Shown piece by piece: positions 10,109-18,073 of a stretch of DNA of 64,000 nt. A program made the translations under genes and the position numbers. This DNA comes from an uncultured Flavobacteriales bacterium. Lineage in GTDB: Bacteria > Bacteroidota > Bacteroidia > Flavobacteriales_F > PHOS-HE28. The notes under the pieces are model-generated. The model was not told the origin of the DNA, ran no database searches, and saw only the letters and a list, made by a program, of their open reading frames with translations. Positions within the stretch are counted from its first letter, which is position 1, and every line of letters begins with the position of its first letter. The stretch lies in the NCBI GenBank assembly GCA_937872175.1, contig CALMPI010000017.1, positions 186,001 through 250,000 of the forward strand, in the 5' to 3' direction.

Positions 10109-10191
10109 TGCGGCGGTGCCTAGGGGGACGGGGCGCACATGGGTTTGCGCCCCGGCACGAAAATAGGCATCTTCGCGTTGGACCTTGGGCC

Positions 10192-10869
10192 ATGCAGAAG
10201 GTGGATGACAAGCGGTACAAGCGGATCCAGGACCTGGTGAAGGCCTTGATCGAGGCCGAACGGGCACTGGAGAAGGGGGGCTTGAACGTGGCGGGCCTCG
10301 AGCAGGCCTGCGATGATGCGCGGGAACTGTACGAACGCCTCGTGGTGCTGCGCCACAAGGCCCGCGAAGGTGAGCGACCGCACCCGCCTGCCGCAGCGCT
10401 GGCCCTGGCGGCCGAACCTCCCGCCGCGAAGCCCAAGGAGGAAGACCCGCCGAAGGCACCGGCACCGCTCCCTGCTCCCGTGATCCGGTTGGACACGCGC
10501 GCCGAGATCCGGCAGACCTCCTTGATCGACGCCATCGCCGAGACCGAATCCGCCCCTGTGCGGCCGCGTGCCGGGAAGCCCGCGTCAGGGGCGGTCGATC
10601 GGCCCAAGAGCGTGGCCGACAAGTTGGGCGAGGCTCCCATCCCCGACCTGTCCAAGGCCATCGCGCTCAGCCAGAAGTTCTGGTTCGTGGCCGAGTTGTT
10701 CGGGGGTGATCGCGTGGCCTTTGAGCAGGGTGTGGAGGCCATCAACACCGCAGCGGATGGCGACGAGGCTCGCCGCTTGGTGAAGGAGCAGCTCGGAAGG
10801 CTGAAGAAGGCCCCGGACCCCGAGGCACTGCAGGCCTTTCTGGAACTCGTGGAACGCCGTCACCGCTGA
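10192..10869 (+). CDS. Conserved-looking protein of unknown function
   Basis: 225 residues, with no recognised catalytic motif and no signal peptide. An N-terminal helical segment (1-60, [20 protein letters not shown]) is followed by a Pro/Ala-rich linker at about 65-100. A C-terminal folded part (about 150-225) contains [14 protein letters not shown] and ends in amphipathic helices. The layout suggests a helical adaptor or nucleoid- or division-associated protein, but nothing proves it. The start ATG is preceded at 10 nt by GACCTTGG, a poor match to a -7 box. The stop overlaps the M28 peptidase start (TGATG), so the two are coupled. Confidence 0.75.
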   Translation: MQKVDDKRYKRIQDLVKALIEAERALEKGGLNVAGLEQACDDARELYERLVVLRHKAREGERPHPPAAALALAAEPPAAKPKEEDPPKAPAPLPAPVIRLDTRAEIRQTSLIDAIAETESAPVRPRAGKPASGAVDRPKSVADKLGEAPIPDLSKAIALSQKFWFVAELFGGDRVAFEQGVEAINTAADGDEARRLVKEQLGRLKKAPDPEALQAFLELVERRHR

Positions 10870-12134
10870 TGCGCATCCTCCACCTTCCTCTCCTGGCGCT
10901 CGTGGCCATGCCCGCCACCGCACAGGACGCCGCCGCGGTGCTGGCCAACGCTCGCCGATGGGTGGACACCCTCGCCTCGCCAGCGCTGCATGGCCGCGGT
11001 TATGTGAACGGAGGCGACAGCCTCGCCGCCGAGCTCATCGCTGCCGAGTTCGACCGCCTCGGTCTGCACCGGGTCCGCGAGAGCCGGTTCGAGCCCTTCA
11101 GCTTTTCGGTGAACACCTTCCCGGATACGGTGAAGCTCACCGTGGACGATGCACCGCTCCGGCCCGGCATCGACTTCCTCGTCGACCCCGGATCGGGAAG
11201 TGCGATGGGCCGCTACGACGTGGTTCACCTCACGCTCAGCGACCTGGCCACCCCGGAACGACGCGCCATGACCATGGGCGTGGTCACCGGCAGGGCCATC
11301 GCCTTGCACCTGCCGGTGGTGCGCAGTGCCGATTCATTGGAGCTGGTGCGCAGCGTACAGGCCGACCTGCTCCACTACGGACCGGTGCTGCGCAAGGCGG
11401 CCGGCAAGCTCACCTGGGGCGTATCCCAGCAGGCCGCGCGGTACCCCCTGCTGGAGCTCGACGCCGAGGTATGGAAGGACGGTGCCGCGGTGATCGACCT
11501 GCACGTGACCAGCAGGATGCGCAAGCACCACGCGCGCAACGTGTGGGGCCTGGTGAAGGGGCGCAGCAGCAAGAAGCTGGTGGTGGTGACCGCCCACTAC
11601 GACCATCTGGGCCGCATGGGGCCGGATGTGCTCTTTCCCGGGGCCAACGACAACGCCAGCGGTGTGAGCATGCTGGTGAACCTCGCCACCCACTATGCCC
11701 GGGCGAAGCCGCAGTACGACATGCTCTTCATCGCGTTCGCCGGCGAGGAGGCAGGCCTGTTGGGGAGCGAATGGTGCGCGGTGGACCGGGCGTTCGACCT
11801 TGGTGCCGTGAAGCTCCTGGTCAACCTGGATCTGATGGGCACCGGTGACGAGGGGATCACGGTGGTGAACGCCACCGCCCAGCAGGAGGTCTTCGATGCC
11901 ATGGTGGCGGGCAACGAGGCCACGGGCCGGCTGGCGCAGGTGAAGCCGCGGGGTCCGGCGTGCAACAGCGACCATTGCCCCTTCGTGAAGCGGGGTGTGC
12001 CGGCCATCTTCATCTACACCCTTGGCGGCATCGCTGCCTACCACGACGTGTTCGACCGCGCGGAGACCCTCCCGCTCACCGAATACCACGACGTGTACCT
12101 CACCCTGGTGGACCTGATCAACGGGCTGAAGTGA
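10869..12134 (+). CDS. Secreted M28 family zinc metallopeptidase (aminopeptidase type)
   Basis: 421 residues with signal peptide [19 protein letters not shown]. The M28 co-catalytic zinc motifs appear in order. VVVTAHYDHLG (His near residue 243) comes first, then the bridging Asp in PGANDNASG. The general base and ligand pair is in FAGEEAGLLGSEW, an Asp ligand in LVNLDLMGTGDEG, and the last His in GGIAAYHDVFDRAETL. Members release N-terminal residues from peptides in the periplasm or outside the cell; the exact specificity is not visible. The start overlaps the previous stop by 1 nt, and the stop overlaps the GTG of rsmI by 3 nt, so this looks like a coupled three-gene operon. Confidence 0.92.
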   Translation: MRILHLPLLALVAMPATAQDAAAVLANARRWVDTLASPALHGRGYVNGGDSLAAELIAAEFDRLGLHRVRESRFEPFSFSVNTFPDTVKLTVDDAPLRPGIDFLVDPGSGSAMGRYDVVHLTLSDLATPERRAMTMGVVTGRAIALHLPVVRSADSLELVRSVQADLLHYGPVLRKAAGKLTWGVSQQAARYPLLELDAEVWKDGAAVIDLHVTSRMRKHHARNVWGLVKGRSSKKLVVVTAHYDHLGRMGPDVLFPGANDNASGVSMLVNLATHYARAKPQYDMLFIAFAGEEAGLLGSEWCAVDRAFDLGAVKLLVNLDLMGTGDEGITVVNATAQQEVFDAMVAGNEATGRLAQVKPRGPACNSDHCPFVKRGVPAIFIYTLGGIAAYHDVFDRAETLPLTEYHDVYLTLVDLINGLK

Positions 12135-12805
12135 ACGGGCGCCTGATCGTGGTGCCGACCCCGATCGGCAACCTGGAGGACATCACCTTCCGCGCACAAC
12201 GCATATTGGCGGAGTCGGACGCCGTGGTGGCCGAGGACACGCGGGTGAGCGGTCGCCTGCTTCAGCACCTGGGCATCGCCAGGCCGCTCGTCAGCTTCCA
12301 CACCGTGAACGAGCACCGCGTGGTGGAGCAGCTCATCGCCCGGCTGGCCCGGGGCGAACGCCTGGCACTGGTGAGCGACGCGGGCACCCCGGGCATCAGC
12401 GATCCGGGATTCCTGCTGGTGCGCGCCGCCTTGAGGGCCGGCATCGAAGTGGAGTGCCTGCCCGGTCCCACGGCCTTCGTGCCCGCGCTGGTGTGCAGCG
12501 GCCTGCCGTGCGACCGCTTCGTGTTCGAGGGCTTTCTGCCCCAGAAGAAAGGCCGCCGAACCCGCCTCGAGGCCTTGCGCGACGAACCGCGCACCATCGT
12601 GCTGTACGAGAGCCCGCACCGCCTTCAACGATTGCTCGACGAACTGGCCGGGGTGATGGGAGCGGACCGCCCCGCCTGCGCAAGCCGCGAGATCAGCAAA
12701 CTGCACGAGGAACATGTCCGAGGCAGCATCGCCGAACTGCGGACGCACTTCGCCGCGCACGCACCGCGCGGTGAGTTCGTGGTGTGCGTGGGTGGCGCCC
12801 CATGA
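12131..12805 (+). CDS. rsmI: 16S rRNA (cytidine(1402)-2'-O)-methyltransferase
   Basis: 224 residues. The N terminus GRLIVVPTPIGNLEDITFRA and AEDTRVSGRLLQHLGI are signatures of RsmI. VSDAGTPGISDPG is the SAM-binding loop of the tetrapyrrole-methylase fold, and CLPGPTAFVPALVCSGLP follows. The enzyme methylates the ribose of C1402 in 16S rRNA, in the P-site decoding region. The GTG at 12131 is chosen because it places the family's N terminus exactly and overlaps the M28 stop. It is slightly shorter than the E. coli enzyme because the short C-terminal domain is reduced. Confidence 0.93.
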   Translation: MNGRLIVVPTPIGNLEDITFRAQRILAESDAVVAEDTRVSGRLLQHLGIARPLVSFHTVNEHRVVEQLIARLARGERLALVSDAGTPGISDPGFLLVRAALRAGIEVECLPGPTAFVPALVCSGLPCDRFVFEGFLPQKKGRRTRLEALRDEPRTIVLYESPHRLQRLLDELAGVMGADRPACASREISKLHEEHVRGSIAELRTHFAAHAPRGEFVVCVGGAP

Positions 12806-12873
12806 TGTCCCTGCCCACCACCACCTGTTGATGCATCCGCAAGGGATCGCATCCCGGGCGCACCCCGGGCTGG

Positions 12874-12881
12874 TACCTTTC
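12874..12881 (+). promoter_or_regulatory. Possible -7 promoter box with very short leader
   Basis: TACCTTTC is one base off TAnnTTTG and ends only 4 nt before the GTG at 12886. No convincing -33 box was found. Just upstream (12853-12869) two CCCGGG blocks could form a hairpin after rsmI, without a T-run. Confidence 0.35.
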
Positions 12882-12885
12882 CCCG

Positions 12886-13494
12886 GTGAAGCCGTGGATG
12901 CCACTGCACGCGTGGTGCCTGCCCGTCCTGCTGATGATCGGCCCGATGCTCCTGCCCGGTGCGGCAGGAGCGCAGGTGGTCCTTTTTTCCACGGTGGAGG
13001 CGTACCGCACGCACAAGGGAGAGGAGGTGGGCGCCTTCGTGGAGCTCCGTGCCGTGCGGCGTGATCACATCCTCGCGGTGGACAAGGACGGTACACGGCG
13101 CGAGGTCCCCTGCTCCACCCTCTGGGGGTTCAGCTACGGCGATGTGGTCTACCGGATCAATCCCGATGAGCGCCATGCCCCGGTGCGTTTGTGGACCCAG
13201 GGCGGCCTCTGCTACTACGAGAACGGCCACGCTCACCTGCGCATGCAGCACGAGCGGCTCGAGCAGGTGATGTTCGCAGAGGGCCAGGGCCATCGGTCAT
13301 ACGTGAGCAAGGACCTGGAGGGACCGATCGTGCCGGCGGTGTTCCGTGAAGGTGATGAGCGCTCGGCCAGCGGACGGTTCCGTGCGGCACATCCGCAGTA
13401 CGCGCCGCTTTACACCTGCATCGGCGATACGGACGAACTGGATTGCACGCGCCAATGCGTGGTGGATTTCGAGGTGATGTTGGAGGGGGAGTAG
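12886..13494 (+). CDS. Secreted protein of unknown function
   Basis: 202 residues from GTG 12886; ATG 12898 is an alternative and both retain a signal peptide ending near LLPGAAGA. The mature part starts QVVLFSTVEAYRTHKGEEVG. It has a mixed beta-rich composition with several Cys residues, three of them in the C-terminal stretch YTCIGDTDELDCTRQC, which may form disulphides in the periplasm. I recognise no family. The gene stands 80 nt after rsmI, with a possible promoter box right at its start, so it may be transcribed separately. The next gene starts 34 nt after its stop. Confidence 0.7.
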   Translation: MKPWMPLHAWCLPVLLMIGPMLLPGAAGAQVVLFSTVEAYRTHKGEEVGAFVELRAVRRDHILAVDKDGTRREVPCSTLWGFSYGDVVYRINPDERHAPVRLWTQGGLCYYENGHAHLRMQHERLEQVMFAEGQGHRSYVSKDLEGPIVPAVFREGDERSASGRFRAAHPQYAPLYTCIGDTDELDCTRQCVVDFEVMLEGE

Positions 13495-13528
13495 CCGCGA
13501 GCGACCTTCACCGCCTGTCCGACCACGA

Positions 13529-14587
13529 ATGCGCGCCTGGCAACTTCATCGGCACGGTGATCCCGAACGCGGTCTGCGGTTGGTGGAGCTCGCCGATCCG
13601 CGGCCCGGACCTGGCCAGGTCCTCATCCGCTGTGAGGGATTCGGCCTCAACTACGCCGATGTGATGGCCGTGCGAGGCCTCTACCGCGAGGCGCCGCCAC
13701 TGCCCAGCGTGCTGGGCTACGAGGTGGTGGGCCGGGTAGTGGCGTGCGGTCCGGGTGCCACCACCGCGTTGCAAGGACGCCGGGTGGTGGGGTTGACCCG
13801 CTTCGGCGGATATGCGGAGCTGGCGCTGGCGGATGCACGGGCCTGCGCGCCCATCCCTGATGATCTTCCGCTGGGGGTGGCCGCGGCACTGGCCACGCAG
13901 GGCTGCACCGCGTGGTACGCCGCGCGCATCGCCGTTCCGCTCCGTGCCGGCATGCGGGTCCTGGTGCACAGCGCCGCCGGCGGGGTGGGTCAATTGCTGG
14001 TGCAACTGGCCCTGCAGAGCGGATGCACCGTGTTCGCCGTGGCCGGAGGCGCGGAGAAGATGGCCCACTTGCGGGCCTTGGGCGCGCAACACACCGTCGA
14101 CCGGCTGGCCGGGCCGTATGAGGTCGCCGTACGGAGCGCGCTCGCCGGCGCTCGCCTCGATGTCAGTTTCAACGCCGTGGCGGGGCGTAGTTTCCGCACG
14201 GACATGGGACTGATCGGCAGCGGCGGCACGGTCGTGCTCTTCGGGGGTGCCCAACGCGGCAGCGGCCCGGGTCCCTTCGCCACCCTGCGATTTGCATGGG
14301 ACATGGGCCTGGTGGTGCCCATCTTCCTGATGATGCGCAGCAAGAGCATCGTCGGCATCAACATGCTGAAGCTCGGCGACCACCGACCCGGGCTCGTCGC
14401 CGAGTGCCTGCAGGCGGTGGTGCGTGAGGCGGCCGGTGGTGCGCTGAGGCCGCATGTGCATGCCACGCTGCCGGCAACGCAGCTACCTGCGGCACTGCGG
14501 GAGCTCGGCTCGGGCCGCACCGTGGGCAAGGTGGCCCTTTCTTGGCCGGACCCTGCTCAGGGAAGCATGACCACCTCGGCGCGCTGA
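13529..14587 (+). CDS. Zinc-independent MDR-family NAD(P)H:quinone oxidoreductase-like protein
   Basis: 352 residues of the medium-chain dehydrogenase/reductase superfamily. A GroES-like N-terminal domain contains GFGLNYADVMAVRGLY. The Rossmann domain has VLVHSAAGGVGQLLVQLAL near residue 150. Cys zinc ligands of true alcohol dehydrogenases are lacking. The arrangement is closest to quinone oxidoreductase / VAT-1-like proteins, which reduce quinones or enones with NADPH. The substrate is not determinable. The 3' end overlaps the convergent DUF7793-like gene by 31 bp. Confidence 0.85.
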   Translation: MRAWQLHRHGDPERGLRLVELADPRPGPGQVLIRCEGFGLNYADVMAVRGLYREAPPLPSVLGYEVVGRVVACGPGATTALQGRRVVGLTRFGGYAELALADARACAPIPDDLPLGVAAALATQGCTAWYAARIAVPLRAGMRVLVHSAAGGVGQLLVQLALQSGCTVFAVAGGAEKMAHLRALGAQHTVDRLAGPYEVAVRSALAGARLDVSFNAVAGRSFRTDMGLIGSGGTVVLFGGAQRGSGPGPFATLRFAWDMGLVVPIFLMMRSKSIVGINMLKLGDHRPGLVAECLQAVVREAAGGALRPHVHATLPATQLPAALRELGSGRTVGKVALSWPDPAQGSMTTSAR

Positions 14588-14967
14588 TCGAGCCACAGGC
14601 GGGCCTCGCGCTCATCGTGGAACACCCGCGTTTCGCTGTGGCGCGGGAAGTAGCTGAAGTAGAGGTTGGCCAGCCGCTCGTTCAACGGGCTTTGGCCGGC
14701 GAAGGCCAGCCGCCGGGTGGGGCAGCCGCCATTGGCCTTGCTATGGTCCACGTTCAGGACGTTCAGTTCGAAGTCCACCTCCGGCGGCATCACCGCCAGT
14801 ACATCGGGACTGTCCGCGCCGCAAAGGGTGCGTTTCGCGTTCACGACCTCGCCGATACCCTCCACGTCCAACTTCACATCCGGCTTGAAGCGCACTTCGA
14901 TCAGCGCTGCGGAGACCCGCTCCACGGTGGCTGTCGCCGTGTCGATCAGGGAAGGATGTTCGTTCAT
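14557..14967 (-). CDS. Small STAS-like (DUF7793-type) protein
   Basis: 136 residues. The pattern is a beta strand with IEVRFKPDVKLDVEGI, then a helix EVVNAKRTLCG, and later RRLAFAGQSPLNERLANLYFSY. The C terminus FHDEREARLWLDQ resembles the STAS/SpoIIAA-like family found widely in Bacteroidota. The function of the family is unknown; STAS folds usually bind nucleotides or partner proteins. The start at 14967 is preferred over longer open frames because a TACCTTTG box lies 6 nt upstream. That implies a nearly leaderless transcript. The family call rests on remembered pattern only. Confidence 0.65.
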   Translation of the reverse strand: MNEHPSLIDTATATVERVSAALIEVRFKPDVKLDVEGIGEVVNAKRTLCGADSPDVLAVMPPEVDFELNVLNVDHSKANGGCPTRRLAFAGQSPLNERLANLYFSYFPRHSETRVFHDEREARLWLDQRAEVVMLP

Positions 14968-14972
14968 GGCCA

Positions 14973-14997
14973 CAAAGGTAATCGTATGCGCGCATAC
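14973..14997 (-). promoter_or_regulatory. Promoter with 14-bp perfect palindrome (candidate operator) for the STAS-like gene
   Basis: On the minus strand the -7 box TACCTTTG lies at 14973-14980. Directly upstream, at 14984-14997, is the perfect palindrome GTATGCGCGCATAC, where the promoter spacer would be. A dimeric regulator bound there would block or reshape the promoter. No clear -33 box was found, which could mean activator dependence. Confidence 0.5.
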
Positions 14998-15102
14998 TGA
15001 TTTTTGGCTTACTCCCTCATTCACAAGAAATAACGATCGATCATCAAGCCCGTTCCCGCGTGGTCCGAGGCATGCTATCGGGCAGGGACCTAGCTTCACC
15101 GC

Positions 15103-15600
15103 ATGACCGGTTCTCTTCGCACCGCCATGGACCTCTACTTCCGCGGAGAGCGCGCGGAGATGATCGCCTTCCTGGTCTTTGCCGGCGTGCTCGTGGGGGC
15201 GGCCGGGCTGCTCTGGACCACGAGCGACCGCTTTGCGCGCTCACTGGCCGTGGTGCTCGGGCTGTGCGCTGTGATCGCCTGCAGCACGGCGATCCCGCTT
15301 CTGCTGCGGGATGGCCCGCACGCGGAGCGGTTGCGCACGCGCATCGCGCAAGGGGAGGAGGCCCGGGTGCGTGCGGACGAAGGTGCGCGCATGGCCGTGC
15401 TGAACCGCAACTACGCCACCTACCGCTACCTGTACGCCGCCGCCATGCTGGCCGCGATCGGCCTCATGCTCTTCTGGCGCAATGCCACCACGTCCGGCAT
15501 CGCCGTCGGGCTGCTCGTGTTCGCTGCGACCGGGCTCGTGGTGGATCATTATTCCGAGGAACGCGCGGCCGTGTACACCGCAGCGCTGCAGGCGGCCTGA
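15103..15600 (+). CDS. Small integral membrane protein of unknown function
   Basis: 165 residues with four hydrophobic helices (about 20-40, 46-66, 108-126 and 130-148). A charged loop between helices 2 and 3 (ERLRTRIAQGEEARVRADEG) is probably cytoplasmic and helical. No signal peptide or enzyme motif is visible. It is divergent from the STAS-like gene and convergent with radA, 12 nt from its stop. TAGCTTCA at 15091-15098 could be a -7 box just ahead of the ATG. Function unknown. Confidence 0.7.
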   Translation: MTGSLRTAMDLYFRGERAEMIAFLVFAGVLVGAAGLLWTTSDRFARSLAVVLGLCAVIACSTAIPLLLRDGPHAERLRTRIAQGEEARVRADEGARMAVLNRNYATYRYLYAAAMLAAIGLMLFWRNATTSGIAVGLLVFAATGLVVDHYSEERAAVYTAALQAA

Positions 15601-15612
15601 TCCGAGGTGGGC

Positions 15613-17034
15613 TTACCCGAACAGGTGCGACAGCACCTCGTTCACCTGACCCACCTGCACCAGCTCGATGCCCTTCACCGGACCGATGCCCTTGGTGCCT
15701 TTGGGCACGAACACGCGGGCGAAGCCGAGCTTCTGCGCCTCGGCGATGCGCTGCTCGGTGCGCGTCACGGGGCGGATCTCGCCGGTGAGGCCCACCTCGC
15801 CACAGAACGCGGTGTCCATGGGGATGGCGATGTCGGCGTTGCTGCTGAGCACGGCGCACACCACGGCCAGGTCGATCGCGGGCTCCTCCACGCGGAAGCC
15901 ACCGGCGAGGTTCAGGAACACGTCCTTCTGCCCCAGGCGGAAGCCGCAGCGTTTCTCCAGCACAGCGAGCAGCATGTTCATGCGGCGCAGGTCGAACCCG
16001 GTGGCGCTGCGTTGCGGGGTGCCATAGACCGCGCTGCTCACCAGGGCCTGCACCTCGATCAGCAATGGACGCTGTCCCTCGAGCGTGGCGCTCACGGCCA
16101 CGCCGCTCGGGCGTTCGCGTCGGTCGCCGAGCAGCACCTGGCTGGGGTCCTCCACCGCGGCGAGGCCCGTGCCGTGCATCTCGTAGATGCCGAGCTCGTT
16201 CGTACTGCCGAAGCGGTTCTTCAACGGGCGTAGCAGGCGGTACGCATGATCGCGGTCGCCCTCGAACTGCAGCACGCAGTCCACCATGTGCTCCAGCACC
16301 TTCGGCCCGGCGATGAAGCCGTCCTTGGTGATGTGTCCGATGAGCACGAAGGGCACATCGGTGGCCTTGGCGAAGCGCATGATCTCGGCGGTGCACTCAC
16401 GCACCTGGCCCACGCTGCCCGGGCTCGCATCGAGCGTGGCGGTGTGGAGCGTCTGCACGCTGTCGATCACCACCAGCCCCGGCTCCAGCGCCTCGATGTG
16501 CTTGAAGATGTTCTGGGTGTTCGTTTCGGTCAAGACGTAACAGCTGTCGGAGTGGCGAGTGGCGAGTGACGAGTGACGAGTCGGTTCACTCGCTACTCGG
16601 TACTCGCCACTCGCCACTTGCAACCGCTCCGCCCGCATCTTCACCTGGTGCTCGCTCTCCTCACCGGAGACGTAGAGCGTTTTCAAGTGCGGATTGCGCA
16701 AGGCGGTCTGCAGCAGCAACGTGCTCTTTCCGATGCCGGGTTCGCCACCGATGAGCGTAATGCTGCCGGGCACAAGGCCGCCACCCATCACACGCGCGAG
16801 CTCACCGTCGCTGAGCGGTATGCGTGGACCGTCCTGCGCGGGGATGTCCCCGATGGCCACGGGCTTGGGTGTGCGGCTTTTCACGCTGGCGGGGGTGCCG
16901 CGCTTCTCCTCCACGCGGTCGCGCACCTCCTCCACCAGCGTGTTCCACTGCTTGCAGCTGGGGCATTGCCCGAGCCATTGGGGGAACGCGGAGCCGCAGT
17001 TCTGGCAGACGTACTGGGAGCGGACCTTGGCCAT
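15613..17034 (-). CDS. radA: DNA repair protein RadA, carrying an in-frame palindromic repeat insertion
   Basis: 473 residues, somewhat longer than the usual roughly 455. The zinc finger is C10-x2-C13-x10-C24-x2-C27. A RecA-like ATPase follows with Walker A GEPGIGKST near residue 100, and the RadA-specific motif KNRFGSTNELG near 280. The C-terminal Lon-protease-like domain (about 290-473) ends KGIELVQVGQVNEVLSHLFG. RadA drives branch migration in recombination. Between Walker A and Walker B, about 22-28 residues (EYRVASEPTRHSSLATRHS) are encoded by an inverted-repeat element at 16551-16618. The frame is kept and all motifs survive, so the enzyme is probably functional. It is the last gene of a leftward run from panD. 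Confidence 0.95.
   Translation of the reverse strand: MAKVRSQYVCQNCGSAFPQWLGQCPSCKQWNTLVEEVRDRVEEKRGTPASVKSRTPKPVAIGDIPAQDGPRIPLSDGELARVMGGGLVPGSITLIGGEPGIGKSTLLLQTALRNPHLKTLYVSGEESEHQVKMRAERLQVASGEYRVASEPTRHSSLATRHSDSCYVLTETNTQNIFKHIEALEPGLVVIDSVQTLHTATLDASPGSVGQVRECTAEIMRFAKATDVPFVLIGHITKDGFIAGPKVLEHMVDCVLQFEGDRDHAYRLLRPLKNRFGSTNELGIYEMHGTGLAAVEDPSQVLLGDRRERPSGVAVSATLEGQRPLLIEVQALVSSAVYGTPQRSATGFDLRRMNMLLAVLEKRCGFRLGQKDVFLNLAGGFRVEEPAIDLAVVCAVLSSNADIAIPMDTAFCGEVGLTGEIRPVTRTEQRIAEAQKLGFARVFVPKGTKGIGPVKGIELVQVGQVNEVLSHLFG
16551..16618. repeat. Intragenic palindromic repeat element inside radA
   Basis: Left arm 16551-16581 and right arm 16588-16618 (31 nt each, 6-nt loop) are complementary at 27 of 31 positions. 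Each arm is itself built from short direct repeats (AGTGGCGAGTGGCGAGT and GACGAGT steps). Read on the coding strand it gives VASGEYRVASEPTRHSSLA, low-complexity sequence absent from normal RadA proteins. Confidence 0.9.
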
Positions 17035-17038
17035 GTGT

Positions 17039-17539
17039 TCAGTTCAGGTCGTGATCTGGCGTTGGCCTGGCTTGTGGCTTACCATGCTCCAGCGCTTCAG
17101 CGACCATGTCGATCGCCTGGGCCAACTTGTTCCGCAGGGCGAGCAATTCCGCTTCGTCACGCGTTTCCCAGTAGCCGCCCTCATCGCGCACATGCAGTTC
17201 CTCGAAGAGCGGGGCCACCTCTTCCAACAAATACACGATGCGCTTATGGTTGTCCAACGTGGTGAATTGCGTCTTGCAGCTGCACGCCATCCGGCGGTCC
17301 ATTCCGAATACGAAGAACACCGGTTCACAGGCGGGTTGGAAGCTGAGGAGAAAGCCCTTCAGCGGGGCTGAGGTGTCCATCAATTCTTCGTTCAGGTAGA
17401 GACCGAGATCTCCTTCATCATCATCAATGTCCGTCAACTCCGCCTTGGCAGCCTTGGCATGGCGAAGCAACACCTCCCGTAATTGTGGCAGTGAAGCGAA
17501 TGTTCGCAGAGTGCCATGGAAGTGAATGCAGAGGCCCAT
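17039..17539 (-). CDS. Protein of unknown function
   Basis: 166 residues, probably cytoplasmic, with no signal peptide or membrane helix. The N-terminal segment MGLCIHFHGTLRTFASLPQL and the middle DRRMACSCKTQFTTLDNHKR look structured. A CxC pair is present in ACSCK. The C-terminal half is helical (EEVAPLFEELHVRDEGGYW, then a long helix) and ends in a disordered tail. I recognise no family. It lies 4 nt before radA and 30 nt after the adenylyltransferase gene, so it is probably expressed with them. Confidence 0.7.
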   Translation of the reverse strand: MGLCIHFHGTLRTFASLPQLREVLLRHAKAAKAELTDIDDDEGDLGLYLNEELMDTSAPLKGFLLSFQPACEPVFFVFGMDRRMACSCKTQFTTLDNHKRIVYLLEEVAPLFEELHVRDEGGYWETRDEAELLALRNKLAQAIDMVAEALEHGKPQARPTPDHDLN

Positions 17540-17569
17540 GTCCTGCGAAGGAACGAACGAGGATGGAGG

Positions 17570-18073
17570 TCAACCCTTGCGGATCCTCTCGACCAATGCG
17601 GTGGTGGAGAAGCCGTCCACGAGCTTCAGGCTGTGCACGCTGCCGCCACGGGCCTTCACCACGTCGGCGCCCACGATCTGTTCGGGCTTCCAATCGCCGC
17701 CCTTGGCCAGCACATCGGGTTGGATGGCGGTGATCAGCTCCAGCGGGGTGTCCTCGTCGAAGATCACCACGGCGTCCACGCAGCGCAGGGCGGCCACCAC
17801 CAGCGCGCGGCTCAACTCATCGTTGAGGGGTCGGTCAGGGCCCTTCCCCAAGCGGCGCACACTGGCGTCACTGTTGATGCCCACCACCAGGCGATCGCCC
17901 AGCTGTGCGGCTTCCTCCAGGTAGTTCACGTGGCCGCGGTGCAGGATGTCGAAGCAGCCATTGGTGAACACGATGCGGTCCCCCTTCACACGCCAGACAT
18001 GGGCCAGACGCACGGCTCCGATGCGATCGGTCACATGGGGGTGAACGCTGGCGGGTGCGATGTCGGTGGTCAT
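17570..18073 (-). CDS. rfaE2: D-glycero-beta-D-manno-heptose 1-phosphate adenylyltransferase
   Basis: 167 residues forming only the nucleotidyltransferase half of HldE/RfaE. The signature is [19 protein letters not shown] with the HxGH motif. [16 protein letters not shown] and [18 protein letters not shown] complete the active site. It converts heptose-1-phosphate plus ATP to ADP-heptose, the donor used by GT9 heptosyltransferases such as the one at 2496-3503. The kinase half (rfaE1) is not in this window. The start overlaps the stop of the upstream YbhN-type gene by 4 nt, indicating coupling. Confidence 0.93.
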   Translation of the reverse strand: MTTDIAPASVHPHVTDRIGAVRLAHVWRVKGDRIVFTNGCFDILHRGHVNYLEEAAQLGDRLVVGINSDASVRRLGKGPDRPLNDELSRALVVAALRCVDAVVIFDEDTPLELITAIQPDVLAKGGDWKPEQIVGADVVKARGGSVHSLKLVDGFSTTALVERIRKG

